Assembly (NCBI GenBank): GCA_039566865.1
Contig: CM076958.1
Location: forward strand, 4,030,001-4,094,000
Direction of reading: 5' to 3'
Length of the DNA stretch: 64,000 nt
Origin: Aurelia coerulea
Taxonomy: Eukaryota; Cnidaria; Scyphozoa; Semaeostomeae; Ulmaridae
Below are positions 1 through 11,903 of this stretch, in pieces. Every line of letters starts with the position of its first letter. Position 1 is the stretch's first letter. The notes under the pieces were generated by a model that searched no databases, was not told where the DNA came from, and was given only the letters and a program-made list of their open reading frames with translations. Position numbers and translations under genes: made by a program.

Positions 1-1250
1 AAATGAAGAAAATTCGCGCTGTTTCTGATACTTGTTCAAACTGACGCACATTCAAACAGTAAAGGATATCAACCATGTTTCATACCAAATTTTGCAGCAG
101 GCAAGCCTGTAGATAGGCGAGATATCAAGTAATTTCTTTGCAGAACGAGCGGACCAGCAAGGAAAGTGCGCCTAAAATTCAGAGCCAAATCGCGCAATAT
201 CACAAGAACTTAACTCTCATGGAAGACAGAAATTTAGTTTAATTAACGAGTTATTCGATCGATCCCTAGCTCTACCTTTCCATAGGCTAATTGATGCGAA
301 TGTCTAATCTTTCGAGATATCAAGAAATTGGACGGCGATGCGACAAAGGTGTTCGAGTTACTGAGAGGACAGTCTGTAACCGCCAAACTCCAGGCTTTTT
401 AACTTTGCAGCCTGCTAACTAGGTATGTGACAAAAGTAACCTGCTTGTAGAAGTATCCTTGATGGTGGAGGCCAAAAAATCCCTGTCAAAATTAGCCAAA
501 TAGTTTCCAAGAGATCAGTTGTAGAAGAGATGAGGATCTATTTTTTACATCGAATTTACGGCAATGTGGGTACTCAACTCTCTGACAACTCTTTGCCACT
601 CTCTTCCCAGTTCTTTTCTCTCCAAGAAAGAAAATGGAAGACGATACCCCTACTGACTCGGCTATTGAGCTGGGACATTGGTTCGATTTGAAATTTAACA
701 ATGAAACGAAACGGGAAAAAACGCTGAATTTTCAATCAAAGGTCGACGAGGTTAACCATGACATTTATGACTGATTTGACATTGTGATCGAAGTCTAAGG
801 ATCAATTTCGCAGTTTCGTGTGCGTTAAACATCTAAAACATGGGTGTTTCATTAAAATAATTGATAAGGAGAGCACCTGAATGCTTCTCCGGGCACGATT
901 TCTGCAAAATCTTTTGACATGAATGTAAAACGTATTAAGATGTAAGAAATCCTTGCTTTTTGGCACAAGGTTACAAACAAAGTGGATTACCAGGTAAGCT
1001 AGAAAAAAGGCCTCACTTTTGAAAATTCATAGCACCAAGAGTATTTGATAGATTCGAATGAATCCAATTCTGCTCGATAGCCGAAAGATTTATGCCATTT
1101 TAGAGTGAACGGAGTGCCGTCATTCAATTCAATTAACACAAGGCTAAGTTAGATGTTAAAATTTATTTCGCTACGGCTCATTTCGTTCCAGATTAACCAG
1201 CAATTGTCACCGAGCTGTTTCGAACATGCTGAATAAATATCGAGTAAAGC
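1..1250. other. No gene seen
   Basis: AT-rich sequence without convincing exons. A 70-bp stretch near 1020-1090 (TTCATAGCACCAAGAGTATT) has a relative at 62970-63055, so part is repeat-derived. Confidence 0.5.
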
Positions 1251-1254
1251 ACCC

Positions 1255-1930
1255 GGGGGCGGGCAAGTACTGTAAAATATTTGACCCCATGTTTGTCCAG
1301 AGGAGTTGGAAAAAATAACCAGTTCTTTTATCAAATGGTACGACTTTCCTGCCCAAAACAACCAGTTTTGGGACAAAGGTGAAATTTGAATATCAATCTT
1401 CCTATTCCATCAGTTTGTCACAAAAATCAAGTTTTCTAACCTCCTATCTAATCAAAATCCAGAAGTTTATCTGTAAACTGGTTCTCCCTTTGTCCCCCAA
1501 TTTTCAGCAGAAAAGACCAGTATTTCAAATTTTCACGTAAGCGGTTCTACCTTTGTCCGCCAAATTTACGGAAAAAGGACCAGAAATTCCAATTTTTCAC
1601 TAAAGCGGTTCTACCTTTGTCCGGCAAATTTCCGAAAAAAGGCCAGAATTTCTAATTTTTCATCAAAGCGGTCCTATCATTGTCTGGCAACCGCTTTTGG
1701 GACACATGTATTTTCATATCTATAATTACCACTTGCTTTCGAAAACAGAAGTTGGTCGAAACTACCGGTTTTTGGGACAAACATCGTCAGTGATACATAA
1801 TGTTAAAATTGTCCTCCAAATTGAAGAAAAATAACAGCGGAAATTTGCCATCAAAAACGACCATTTTTTGGGACAAAGGTGGTGCAAAATTTTTTCATGA
1901 ACTACCGGTTTTCGGACAAAGGTAGGACCA
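1255..1930. repeat. Degenerate repeat around TTTTGGGACAAAGGT
   Basis: TTTTGGGACAAAGGT and its complement ACCTTTGTCC(C/G)(C/G)CAAA occur about nine times in both orientations, at spacings of 60-75 bp. It may be an old stack of foldbacks. Confidence 0.6.
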
Positions 1931-1934
1931 TCGT

Positions 1935-3240
1935 TACCAGTGTGATATGCCCGCCTTTGAGCACTCTCTCTAGAGTGGAAAACAAGGCCTTGTGTATTCG
2001 GTATTACTCTTACAAAGCAGCTGTGGCCATCGGCAAGGAAGTGATACTACCATTCTTTTGGCTGCGGCTTTGTAAAACATGTTTCATACTTCACAAGACA
2101 CTCGTTTACAAAAAAATAAAGTCCGTCTCAAATTAGATATCCTGAGATCTGTGATAACGCAAAATTCCTTTGCAAAACACTTTTATTGTTGTTATTCGCG
2201 AGGCTTTATCTTCAAAGAGTCTAGGTTTTGATCAATCGTCCAATAACTTTTGGCCACGATTGTAGCTTTCATGAATTATGATTTGAGATTAAAATTGTAC
2301 AGTATAAATCATGACTAAATTTTCGAGATTGACCCTTGGCCAAAAAACGAAGGTATAATTTTTGAAATCGACTGAATAGTTGTCGCTGTACGATTGTCCA
2401 AACAGTGGATGATTTGTTGACTCACCCGGTACAATACTGGCTATGAAATGATTTGCTTACATTTTGAAAAAAGCTGACGGATATTAATCTTATGATCAAA
2501 ACAACGTTCGTTTATACTGAAATTTTTGTATGAATTGTATTCGTGTTATTTTTTTGCTGAAAACAACAGCGTTTAACCAGGAGAAGGAATAAAGTCACAA
2601 AGCATCGTTACTGATCAACTTACGCTCATCGAATTGAATTGAATTGATGACAAAATGACATAAAATGAAAATATCTCCATTCAACTGCGAAAAGCTGATA
2701 CGCATCGAAAAAATCTTCCCAAAATATCTGTAATAGTACATATTGAAAGCGTTTTGCAGCAAGTCGCACAAAACTCAGCATTTTGGTATTAAACTTGCAA
2801 AGCGCAGAACTTGGCCAAAATAGCATTCATGAATGTTATGTACGTGACCCATGCCATGACCAATGTCCAATGGTGGGACCAGCTCTAAAAATTCGACAGA
2901 CGTGGCGGAGATTGTGACGTAATTTTTCAGCCTAAAGGTATACCCAACTAATTTCATGTCATTTTTCTTTGACAATTTGTACTGACTTTGGAAATCGGAA
3001 TCTGGGGGGACATGTCCCCCCAGTCCTCCTACATGGCGCCGCCATTGGCAATGACCATAACCCTTAGTTTTCTACGTCACTGGAACTTGCAATTTGAAAA
3101 TATCTACCAATCGTCCATTCACCTGTTTTAGACATGAAGCGTATTACCAACTCAAGTAATACATATTTGTTTCCCCGTAATTCTCTGAGCTCAAAGCAAA
3201 TCCTTTATTAGCGGCCCTCTGTGAATTAAGAAGCCCTCAT
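1935..3240. other. No gene seen
   Basis: Only a 50-bp match is noted: TTTTGATCAATCGTCCAATA and GGCCACGATTGTAG at 2228-2270 recur beside the RGS22 exon at 52790-52830. Confidence 0.5.
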
Positions 3241-3362
3241 TTAAAGGGTCTGTTTCATCCAGCATGCCTTGCACGTGCCGTCTGTTGATGTTCCTTTGTT
3301 GCCGCCATTTTCATGGCCCATGAAAATGGCGGACAATAAAGGAACATCAACAGACGGCACGT
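3241..3362. mobile_element. TTAAAGGGTCTG element with an 88-bp palindrome
   Basis: TTAAAGGGTCTGTTTCATCC, CAGCATGCCTTGCACGTGC and then two 43-bp arms (3274-3361) that are almost perfect inverted copies around CATGGCCCATG. The TTAAAGGGTCTG end recurs at 43.8, 46.7 and 63.96 kb. Confidence 0.8.
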
Positions 3363-3614
3363 CCCAAAAATCATGGCGTTTTAGATGCAAACAATGGAAA
3401 TCTGAAGATTTTTTTACCTAACTTGCAACTCACATTTTGAAAGTACCAGCTATAGCACTTTTCAGTATCAACTTGCAACTCGCAGAAAGCACCAACTCAC
3501 AACTCGCAATTCGTAACTGGCAGCTCGCACTTTACCACTCCATTCTTGGCTACTGTACTGTACCTTGTGGCTATTCATTTGTTTTGCCCTTAGGTACAGA
3601 ATTCCTTCAAATTC

Positions 3615-3720
3615 AGTATGCCTTTGGCAAAAATCCTTCTGTTTTGAAGAAAATTGTCCAGAATCCACAAAAATCCTTTACTTTTTCAAATCTCGTATAC
3701 GCTTCCTTTAGAGAGTGACA
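3615..3720. repeat. Diverged relative of the 8.7-kb foldback interior
   Basis: TGCCTTTGGCAAAAATCCTT and CCACAAAAATCCTTT..CTCGTATACG repeat the order seen at 8690-8770. Confidence 0.5.
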
Positions 3721-4476
3721 GAGCCCTTGGGTTTGCTTTTTACGTTATCTATTGGACATTTTTATCAAGATGTTCCTTTTTCCTCTATCTAATCAACCCA
3801 TAAGCAAGGCCCTCCCTGAGGAAATCAAAGTTCCATTGTCCCACAGTTAATTTTCCCTTGTTCCCTCGTTCCCTGTTAGATGAATTTCCTAATTCATCAT
3901 CAATTCATTCTCCAAAAATGTCACTTTTGGAAAGTTTGTTCCCTTGTTTCCACATATCTAAGAATTAAGATCCCTGTTTTCCAAAACCCCTCGAAGAAGC
4001 TCGTCAGCAATAATCTGATGGTTGCTCTGTCGAAAATAATGTGGGCAACTGCGCTTATGTTGCCACTAAACAAGACATTTTTCATGTGTTTTGACATACG
4101 TTTTGGTGTAAAACCTGCAAAAGTTGCGCAAATCCAACTTTCTTGGAGTTGGAGAATGGGCTAGGCATAGGAAGCAGGGGGGGGCTGCAGCACTTCGAGT
4201 AACGGAACATTTCTAGCATAGCCCCCCCCATTTCGGTATTACTCATCGAAGCCATGATACAAGGGCAAAATCCACGATAAGCTTAAGCCCCCCAAAACGT
4301 CCCCATTGCTCATAAGCTCAGGCCACCACGAGGCCACATAAACAAACAGGAGGGCTTCTTCATAAAACATGTATGAGGTGTACAGAATAATTCGTTAAAA
4401 ACTGAAGCAGTACTTACAACAAAATGTGAAAGTAGATTTTATTGCAAAGTGTTTAATATAATACTGCAATTTCGAA

Positions 4477-5793
4477 TACAGTAAAAACCCGCACATAAGA
4501 ACCTTCATCTATTAAGAACTTAGAACCTACAGCCTGAAATAATACATTTTGTACCCAATAGATAAGAACCATTTCAGGCTGATATCTTAACAAGGTTCTT
4601 AACCCTATTCGTACTGGGGGGGGGGGGGGCGTTTTTCGCCCCCCCCCCCCTGCCAGTTTTTGCTGCATTACGCTGAAACGACAAGAGATACAACCACCAG
4701 TTTTGGTGACTTTTACTCAAATTTCATAGGCAATTAAATTCTTAACATTTCATTGTTCTACCTGTGATCATGTGACCACAGTAATACCATATTTGGAGAG
4801 TAGTCAACAAAAAAAATCTTAAAATGTCCGTAGTTTTCGTGTCGCTTGCTTGATCGATCTCAAACATGCACCATTCGATTGCATTTGATGAGTACTTTCA
4901 TTTGATATATAATTATTTAAATTTGCTGATGTCAGCAAAATTTAATATCTATGACGTCATTCACATTTATGACGTCATTTACCTAATAAAGAAGTGTCAA
5001 ATATAAATTTTTTTAGTCTAATTTGCTTCATCTTATTAATTTGATTCATTTTGAGTCTATATTTACTAGATAAAAGGGCAGGACTGGAAAAAACCTGCGA
5101 TGAAAGTAAAAGCATGCCACAAAAGGCTAAGTTAAGGCTAATTGTGCTAAAAATAGAAACTAAAAAATTTTGCAAAGTATGTATATTTGAACTATGACAT
5201 GTTTCCTACTATTTGAAACAAATTTGGAGAAAATCGGTTGAGTGGTTGATTAAATAGAATTTTTCTGGTTAAGAAGATATAAATTTGCCAATTTTCGTCA
5301 GTTTTTCGGTTGCCTAGCAACGAATCACGTGACTTATTAATTGTCATTGTTATAGTTGAATAGCCAATTGTCTAAAGAACAATAAGGGTAGGTCTTATTG
5401 TTATATCTTTTGTAGTTTTGGAGAAAAAGAGGGGGGGGGCGAAAAACGCCCCCCCCAGTACAAAATACCTAAAAAATCGCCCAGTACAGATAGGGTTAAT
5501 AAAGCGTTTTGTTTATATGAGAAACAAATGCTATCTTTTTGCCAATTAACATCTTTCGTGAACTCCAAAACATTACGTGAACTGTGATAGGCAAGGCCTG
5601 CAGGGGTAAACTGGGTAAGCTTGGATTGGAATAGATAGGGCCAAGAGTCTAAATAAGTTTAGCTAAGATATAGATTCACATATTTCCCTTTGTTAAGAAC
5701 CTACACCCTGATTACTGGATGTGCCTCGTTGCATAAGAACCCAAACAGGCCGAGTTCAAAATCTTACGTTCTTATGTGCGGGTTTTTACTGTA
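4477..5793. mobile_element. TIR element (CAGTAAAAACCCGCACATAA) with nested insertion
   Basis: The terminal inverted repeats TACAGTAAAAACCCGCACAT and its complement at 5768-5793 match for about 25 bp. A second element (4603-5495) is inserted inside. Without it the element is about 420 bp and has no coding capacity. Confidence 0.8.
4603..5495. mobile_element. piggyBac-like non-autonomous element at TTAA
   Basis: The ends CCCTATTCGTACTGGG and (reverse) CCCTATCTGTACTGGG match at 14 of 16 positions. They are flanked by TTAA on both sides (4599-4602, 5496-5499), as in piggyBac elements. A G-tract/CGTTTTTCG/C-tract hairpin sits at each end. No transposase frame is present. It is nested in the element at 4477-5793. 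Confidence 0.75.
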
Positions 5794-5794
5794 C

Positions 5795-6218
5795 TACACG
5801 TTTTTTTATAAGAAACTTGGATCAGCACATAGTACTAAAAGTTTCTTAATTTCGCATGAAAATTTCGGTGTTTTAGTAGTAAAAGTTTCTTAATCAGTTT
5901 CTTATTTTTTGGGCCTAAAATTGCGGTATTGTTCGAAGTTGAGCCTTCTTCTCGAGAAAGGGCTTCCATTTTGCATTGACATTGTCATTAAGAAGAAGCC
6001 ATGTACATCAAGGCCAAAATTTACCAATTTTGCAGTTAAAAGTCAAGCAAAGACGAATGTACCTTTGTTAGAAAGACATAGAATAAGAGAGACACAAAGA
6101 AATAAAGTTTTAGAGTTTCTTAACTGTTCTTGAGCGTAGCACTAGAGTTTCTTAATTTTTTGGTCATCGTAGTACTAGTTTCTTGTAAACCAGTTTCTTA
6201 TAAAAAAAAAAACGTGTA
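5795..6218. mobile_element. TATAAGAAAC-ended element, copy 1
   Basis: The ends TACACGTTTTTTTATAAGAA and their complement define a 424-bp element that directly abuts the element ending at 5793. It is about 95% identical to 17385-17806, which makes it one of the youngest pairs in the window. Confidence 0.8.
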
Positions 6219-6626
6219 CCCAGATCAAAGAATCAAACAATGATGCATAAAAAATTGCCATTTTAAAATTGCTTCAGCTCTTTGTGAAAGATCTAAAACT
6301 CGGGCTACAACTTTGCATTCGTTGCACTAAATTCTCAAAAAGGACTAACTGGCAGGAGAGGGCAGCCTACCCTTTCGCGGTGAGGAAGGCCAAATAAGTA
6401 TCTCCAAAAGGGTGCAAAACTTTTTGACTTTTTGCAACCCTTTGAAGATGACTTTTTGCACCCTTTTGGAGCTGATTGTTCGCGCAAAAACAATTTCTAA
6501 GCATCTTTGTCGATCAGACCAAATTACGTATTTGAAAGAGTGGGCCAGGAGTGTCCGGGGGCAGAGATAAGTTCAGCAACAATTGCATAATGGGCGAAGT
6601 GGGTGAAATTTACGACATATTTATCA

Positions 6627-6965
6627 TACCTGCTTTGGAGCACAGGAACTTGCCCATCTGTACTCATCATCTGGACGATGCGTAACTGCTGAAGAAATGT
6701 TAGTTCTGCGACATTCGTAGTCTCTACGTTCGCTTGGAGACGATCGAAAATTTCCTCTTTCTCTCTGTTCAATTTGGAAGGGGGGATGCTGCGTAAGGCT
6801 CTGATCATCATAGCTGTCCAAGTTATACAGATCGGGAAGAGATCTATGGAAAGTTTCTGGCCCCTGCGATAATATTCTTGCTGGCCCGAGGCAGCCACCA
6901 ACATTCTCGTGTATTTCAAATTTATTGGTAGCAGATTTCAGTTCATAAGGCCTTCTGAGCATCAC
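6627..6965 (-). CDS. Possible coding exon of an unrecognised gene
   Basis: A minus-strand frame is open over about 110 residues and ends at a canonical donor, AAAGCAG/GTATGA. It reads LRRPYELKSATNKFEIHENV near the start and later FHRSLPDLYNLDSYDDQSL. The composition is polar and protein-like, unlike the Phe/Leu/Ile-rich noise frames around it. A second frame is also open here (131 residues, with the run LNREKEEIFDRLQANVETTN), so the coding frame is not certain. The upstream acceptor is weak. I do not recognise a family, and no partner exon was found nearby. Confidence 0.35.
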
Positions 6966-7849
6966 TTCGATTGATACATCCCTTTCTTGGAGATGTGGAG
7001 TCCCATCAAATGTGTGTGCGTCGTACGTCGTACAAGTTATCGATTACACTTCTCAGAAATTTCTGTTTCGTCTTTCCGTATATGAAATCAGCCAAATGTC
7101 TGCTGTCCTTGCTTGTTATGTTTATGCTATGTTATGTAGGATCCAGCAATTTTCGTGACTGATCAGCGATGAGTCACACGATGCAACAAAAACCGAACCA
7201 GAACCAGTAAAAACAAAACATCACAATAAATCTGTGTTGTGTAATCCCCTTTCCATTTGAAAGCATGAGCTGCATTCGATACGAAGATGTCCCCTGTGAC
7301 CAATTTTGAACGATTGATGCATCGAGGTATCGAGCCAATTAAATTTGCTTTTGTGATTAATTTTCTCTTTCAATTTCCAATAAATCCTTCTACCCAGTTT
7401 ACCTCATCAGTTCTCTGTTTTGTGATTCAGTTTCAGTTTCGAACTGTTTTAGTTATGGGGGCAAGAAGAGGGCATGGGGCAAGAGGGCACCATACCAAAG
7501 ATCAATCAGTCTTGATCAAACTTGGTGATGCCGAACAGACTGCAGACGACGGGGGACCACTGCACTAGCTACTGACGATTAACCATGGTCCATAGATGGT
7601 ACTACTGATGAGCAAAAAGGTATTAGCTTTTTGGGGTTAAGTGTAGCAAATTGTCATCATGAAATTGAATTGAATTGAATTCAAAGTCGAGTACGCCCCC
7701 CGGGTCCTAGCCTCAATTTGCATTGTTTCAGGATCTTTTATGTTTGTTTACAGATGTCAAGGTATAAAATGAGCTGATATTTTTGGGTTCCAATGAAACT
7801 AAACTGATATTTTTGGGTTGCCTAACAATTTCTCGTACTGACCCCCCCG

Positions 7850-8186
7850 CATACACTCTTTCTTTTTAAGAATAATTTTTATAAGAATATTCAGGCTCAG
7901 AATCATTCAATTTTTAAGGAAATTATAAGAATATTGCTCAGCATCAGCTTGCATATTTGTGTCTATTTTTCAGTAGTTGCCTGTTTTGCGATGTTCATAA
8001 CAGAGAATCGCATGGCAGACATATCTCGTTTATTCAAAAGCTTCGCTTCTATTCGAGGGTGGCTATTTTGGAAGCTTTGGAAAAAATAAGAATACTCTAA
8101 GTATTAGAATAATACTGAGATACTTAACTCTAAAATAAGAATATTTTCACAAAATTTATAGTATTCTTATAGAAAAAGAGTGTATG
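7850..8186. mobile_element. Short TIR element (CATACACTCTTTCTTTTT)
   Basis: Left CATACACTCTTTCTTTTTAA and right AAAAAGAGTGTATG are inverted repeats. The interior is rich in AAGAATA. End sequence and size resemble the TATAAGAAAC elements, but the interior does not. Confidence 0.6.
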
Positions 8187-8379
8187 AGTACGTGTCAAGT
8201 GCCCCCCTGGGCACTTTTGTCCCCCCCTATCCATGAACCATAAAAACTTTGTAGCGGATCAAAACAGCACATGAGTTCTCTTATAAGAAACTCAGACTTA
8301 AAGATCGCCAAAAAATTAAGCAACCTCAGCAGCATGTTTTTCTTTTTTCTCACTTGTTTCCTGTATAATATTACTCGGA

Positions 8380-8480
8380 AAGTACTTGAGTAGTGTCTAA
8401 ACATTGGAAAGACTATAAAACATCTTGTTTTGAAATGTTCAGGAGGGAACATATCTGATAATTTTAAGAAACTTTCAGTA
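8380..8480. repeat. Internal remnant of the TATAAGAAAC family
   Basis: GAGTAGTGTCTAAACATTGG and the following AAACATCTTGTTTTGAAATG recur at 12250-12310 and 54690-54750. Confidence 0.5.
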
Positions 8481-8652
8481 CAAGTCCAAATTCTTAGTTT
8501 CTTCTATAAAAATATACGTCTACGTGTATGCAGTAACAGTGTAAACGGGCCTAAACGTGATCTTGGTCACCACAATATATAACATCGTCTTGTCATAGTT
8601 ATCAAATCTATGTAGGAAGGAAATGTTGTCGTGAAAAGGAAATACGATCAAG

Positions 8653-8795
8653 CGAGGGGCGTATCACTCTGTAAAAATCTCGCATACCTTTGGCAAAAAT
8701 CCCTTCGTTTTCAAGAAAAATCCGCAAAAATCCCTAAAAATCCTATTGTTTAAAAAAATCTCGTACACCATTACGGAAGAGTGATACACCCCTCG
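8653..8795. mobile_element. hAT-like foldback with 8-bp target duplication
   Basis: The 143-bp element has ends CGAGGGGCGTATCACT and AGTGATACACCCCTCG. It is flanked by exact CGATCAAG copies (8645-8652, 8796-8803). An 8-bp duplication with short TIRs fits a non-autonomous hAT element. A diverged relative of the interior lies at 3615-3720. Confidence 0.8.
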
Positions 8796-9116
8796 CGATC
8801 AAGAATCCCATTATAACCTTCTAACCCTTCTAACCTTGATTGCTCCATGCAAACAAGAACTTCCTTGCACACGAACAAAGCACAAGTTTTTTCCAAGCAT
8901 AATGGTCAATGACTTCCCTCCTTGTTTCCCGCTAAAACTTGGCATGGAATCAACTGACCAATCACAGTTGAGCAACCGTGAGTCAGGTCAATGATTGGTC
9001 GCTGCGATAAGGAAACGAAACCAATTCTTGGTTTCGGTGGTCATCCCCTTTGTGAAGAGAATTCGTCTTTTCATGTGATTCGAGATTCGATCAAGCAGCA
9101 CGCTTGGAGTGTTCAA

Positions 9117-9376
9117 GCCACATCATGGGTAGTTAGACACTACTGGTGTGCTTCTATGAAGGAGTGCTGGATAATATGTATCTGCGGAGGAAATTCTTTA
9201 TAGTACTGCGGAGGAGATATCGAAAGAACAAAATTATTAAATTAATTTCTTCTCTCTTTCTTCTCTCTTCGTTATTTCGATATCTCCTCCGCAGTACTAC
9301 AAAAAATTCCCCCCATTATCCAGCGCTCCACCATAGAAGCACACCAGCAGTGTCTAATTACCCATGGCCACATATG
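9117..9376. mobile_element. Foldback of about 260 bp
   Basis: AGTTAGACACTACTGGTGTG, CTTCTATGAAGGAGTGCTGG and TACTGCGGAGGAGATATCGA recur as their complements on the right side. The loop is AT-rich. Confidence 0.8.
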
Positions 9377-9812
9377 GTAAAATGAAGGGGGAATGAAGGT
9401 AAATCGCTGTTGCAGTTGGTCATTTTCACGACATTTAGAAACGTGCCAATACGAGAATAGGGAAACTGGATACTTGTGTTTGTGTTTTGTCAGCAAGAGG
9501 TCGAAGCTCGCGATTTGGCAAGTAGAATCAAGACAATCAAAGAAGAGTCAAAGTCAAAACTGTATCAACTATCAAATTCGTAGCAACATGTGCAAAATTC
9601 TCTTAACAACTCTGGTCTGGACTTGCCCCAAGTCTCTTCCACTTTTTTTTTATTTTTTTATTTTATTATTTTTTGGCTCTGGTACCCAGGGTAGTCTCTT
9701 CCGCGAAAATAAAAACAAGTCTATCTCAACCGATCTCAACTCGTGCAACTCTTTCGTATGTGACGTGGTCAAGTTTCTGAGCTTTCCAAGCAGAATCGAG
9801 ATCATTGCGAAG

Positions 9813-9900
9813 GGTACACTAATTTTTTTATAAGAAACCACTTATAAGAAACCGTAGGCTCGATTTTTCGAAAGTTAAGAAACAACCTTACCTGAAGTCT
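9813..9900. mobile_element. TATAAGAAAC family, left-end fragment
   Basis: TTTTTTTATAAGAAACCACT and AAACCGTAGGCTCGATTTTT match the left end of the family. The right part is missing. Confidence 0.6.
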
Positions 9901-10549
9901 CCTCACTTTTTTCTGAGGTCACTCTTCTAACTCGCGTTCTAAGTCATCTAAATCCGTTGGGAAAATGCCTAAGGAGCAGGACCGTCGAGAGGGGGGGGTA
10001 GCCAGGGTAGTTACCAGGGGGCCCGGGGCCTCTGGGGGCCCGCAAGAAATAAGTTATGTATTTTTGCTTTGTTGTAGTTGTCTTTCAGGAATGTTTTCAT
10101 TTAGAAAGGCGTTTTCACCTAAAAATGACATTTTCAACAGGGCGTTTCCATCTAAAAGCAGCGTTTTAACAGTGCATAGGAGGGCGTGGCCCAAGGATAA
10201 TAGGGCGTGGTCCAAAAAATTTTCCGGCGCCTTCGGCGCCGGGGGCCCGCTTCGTATCATTACCCTGGGGCCCGGCTCGGCTCTCGACGGCCCTGCTAAG
10301 GAGGGGTTAGGTAGGTATCGTTAGAGTTAGATAAACAAATAAGGCTGTTTCTTGAGAACAAAAAGCGCGTTTCCTGAATATAAAAAGGGTGTGGTCCTGT
10401 AAATGTCCCCTGACCCCCCTTATCCTTTGTCCCTTCATATTTTAGGCTGGCGCCGCCACTGCTTGTTATCATTTTGTTACCACAAAAAAACTGAAAGCTA
10501 ATTCCAATGCCTCTTATCATAGTCAATGCTTATTTACTTCCACTGGTAA

Positions 10550-11119
10550 TACCGGGTGCGCCAAAATAAACTATGCACGTTTGGCAGGTCACAATAAATC
10601 GTACACTGGACCGATTTTGAAGATTCACGACTTAATCTTTAGCAAAAAGCCTGAATTATATTCAAGGATTTTTGCAAATTTTTCTGTTTTTGAATCTAAG
10701 AGCTAGACTAGACGCGAGTTTCTTAAAAGTTTCGTTCTCAAAAATACTGAAAATGATCAAAAAACGTAAATCAAATTTTCTAAAGAATCGACATGAATGG
10801 ACAAAGACAAGACTTTTTGGTGGTGATTTGCGATCTAGAAATCGATAAAATTAATCGATGCAATTAATCGATCTCTAAATCCCGAATCACCACGAACAAG
10901 TTTCTCTTTATCCATTCATGTCGATTCTTTAGAGAATTTGATCGATGTTTTTTTATCGCTTTCAGTGTTTTAGAAAATTAAAATTTTAAGAAACTTGCTT
11001 CTATCTCTTAAAATTGAAAACGGACAAATTTGCAAAAAATCCTAGAATCTACAAAATTGGTCAAGTGTACGATTTATTGTGGCCTATCAAACGTGCATAG
11101 TTATTTGGCGCACCCGGTA
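10550..11119. mobile_element. mariner-like element, CCGGGTGCGCC family, copy 1
   Basis: The ends TACCGGGTGCGCCAAAATAA and their complement enclose a long near-palindrome with TCGATGCAATTAATCGAT at the centre. TA flanks are present. There is no transposase. The copy at 41538-42144 is related. Confidence 0.75.
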
Positions 11120-11388
11120 GTGAACATTTCATTTCTCCCCATAATTATATCAAGCTGGCAATTGCATCATTGTACCCTGGGTACCAGACTCTCTCAGTCT
11201 CTCTTAACCGACAGCACAGGCGCAATGTCTTTGAGCGGTGGAGACCCTGGAGGGGAAACAGCAGCGGCGGCAGTTGTTGTCGGTGGTGTTCTCTCGGCCG
11301 GGGTTCCTGTTGTTCAGCATATCGCCTGTGCTAGCCTGACTTCAGTGTGAAACAGATCCTCAGATCCTAGCATATATCCGTATTTATA

Positions 11389-11865
11389 AATATAGTGAAC
11401 GATGAGAAAAAAGAGAGACAACATCTTCAGAGAGCAGGCATCGACTTGATCATTTGCGCTATTCATTTTTTATTCAGTTATCTGCTAACTAGTTTCGGCC
11501 ATCCAGGCCATCATCAGAGCAACTGAAGAATTTTATGACTACATCGGCTTTTATAGAGAATAATTCAATTAAATCTCTTTTTGTCCTTTTAAGGTAAATG
11601 CAATAAGTTCTTGGACCCAGTTCTCTCTGGTCCGTTTGTTTCAATCGTCATATCTGTTTGCTCAGAAGACAGCCTCCTCCTCAGTTTCTGGCCATCTCAG
11701 GTTGCTACCCTTCGCAGTGGATCCGTGTCCTCTTAGGCTTTGCTTTAATTGTTGCTGTGTTGTGCGTTGCTAGCTGTATAAATCGTTCTTGTCGTTGTTG
11801 TTGTTGCTGGTGTTGTTGTTTGACGTTTGCCGTTTGATTTTGCGTCAAATTATTTCTTCGGTTTC

Positions 11866-11903
<38 letters not shown>

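Noticed and set aside
9393..9833. 146-codon plus-strand frame, the longest in the window
   Set aside because: Composition is low-complexity Phe/Leu/Ser from T-rich sequence, there is no motif, and it overlaps a TATAAGAAAC end.
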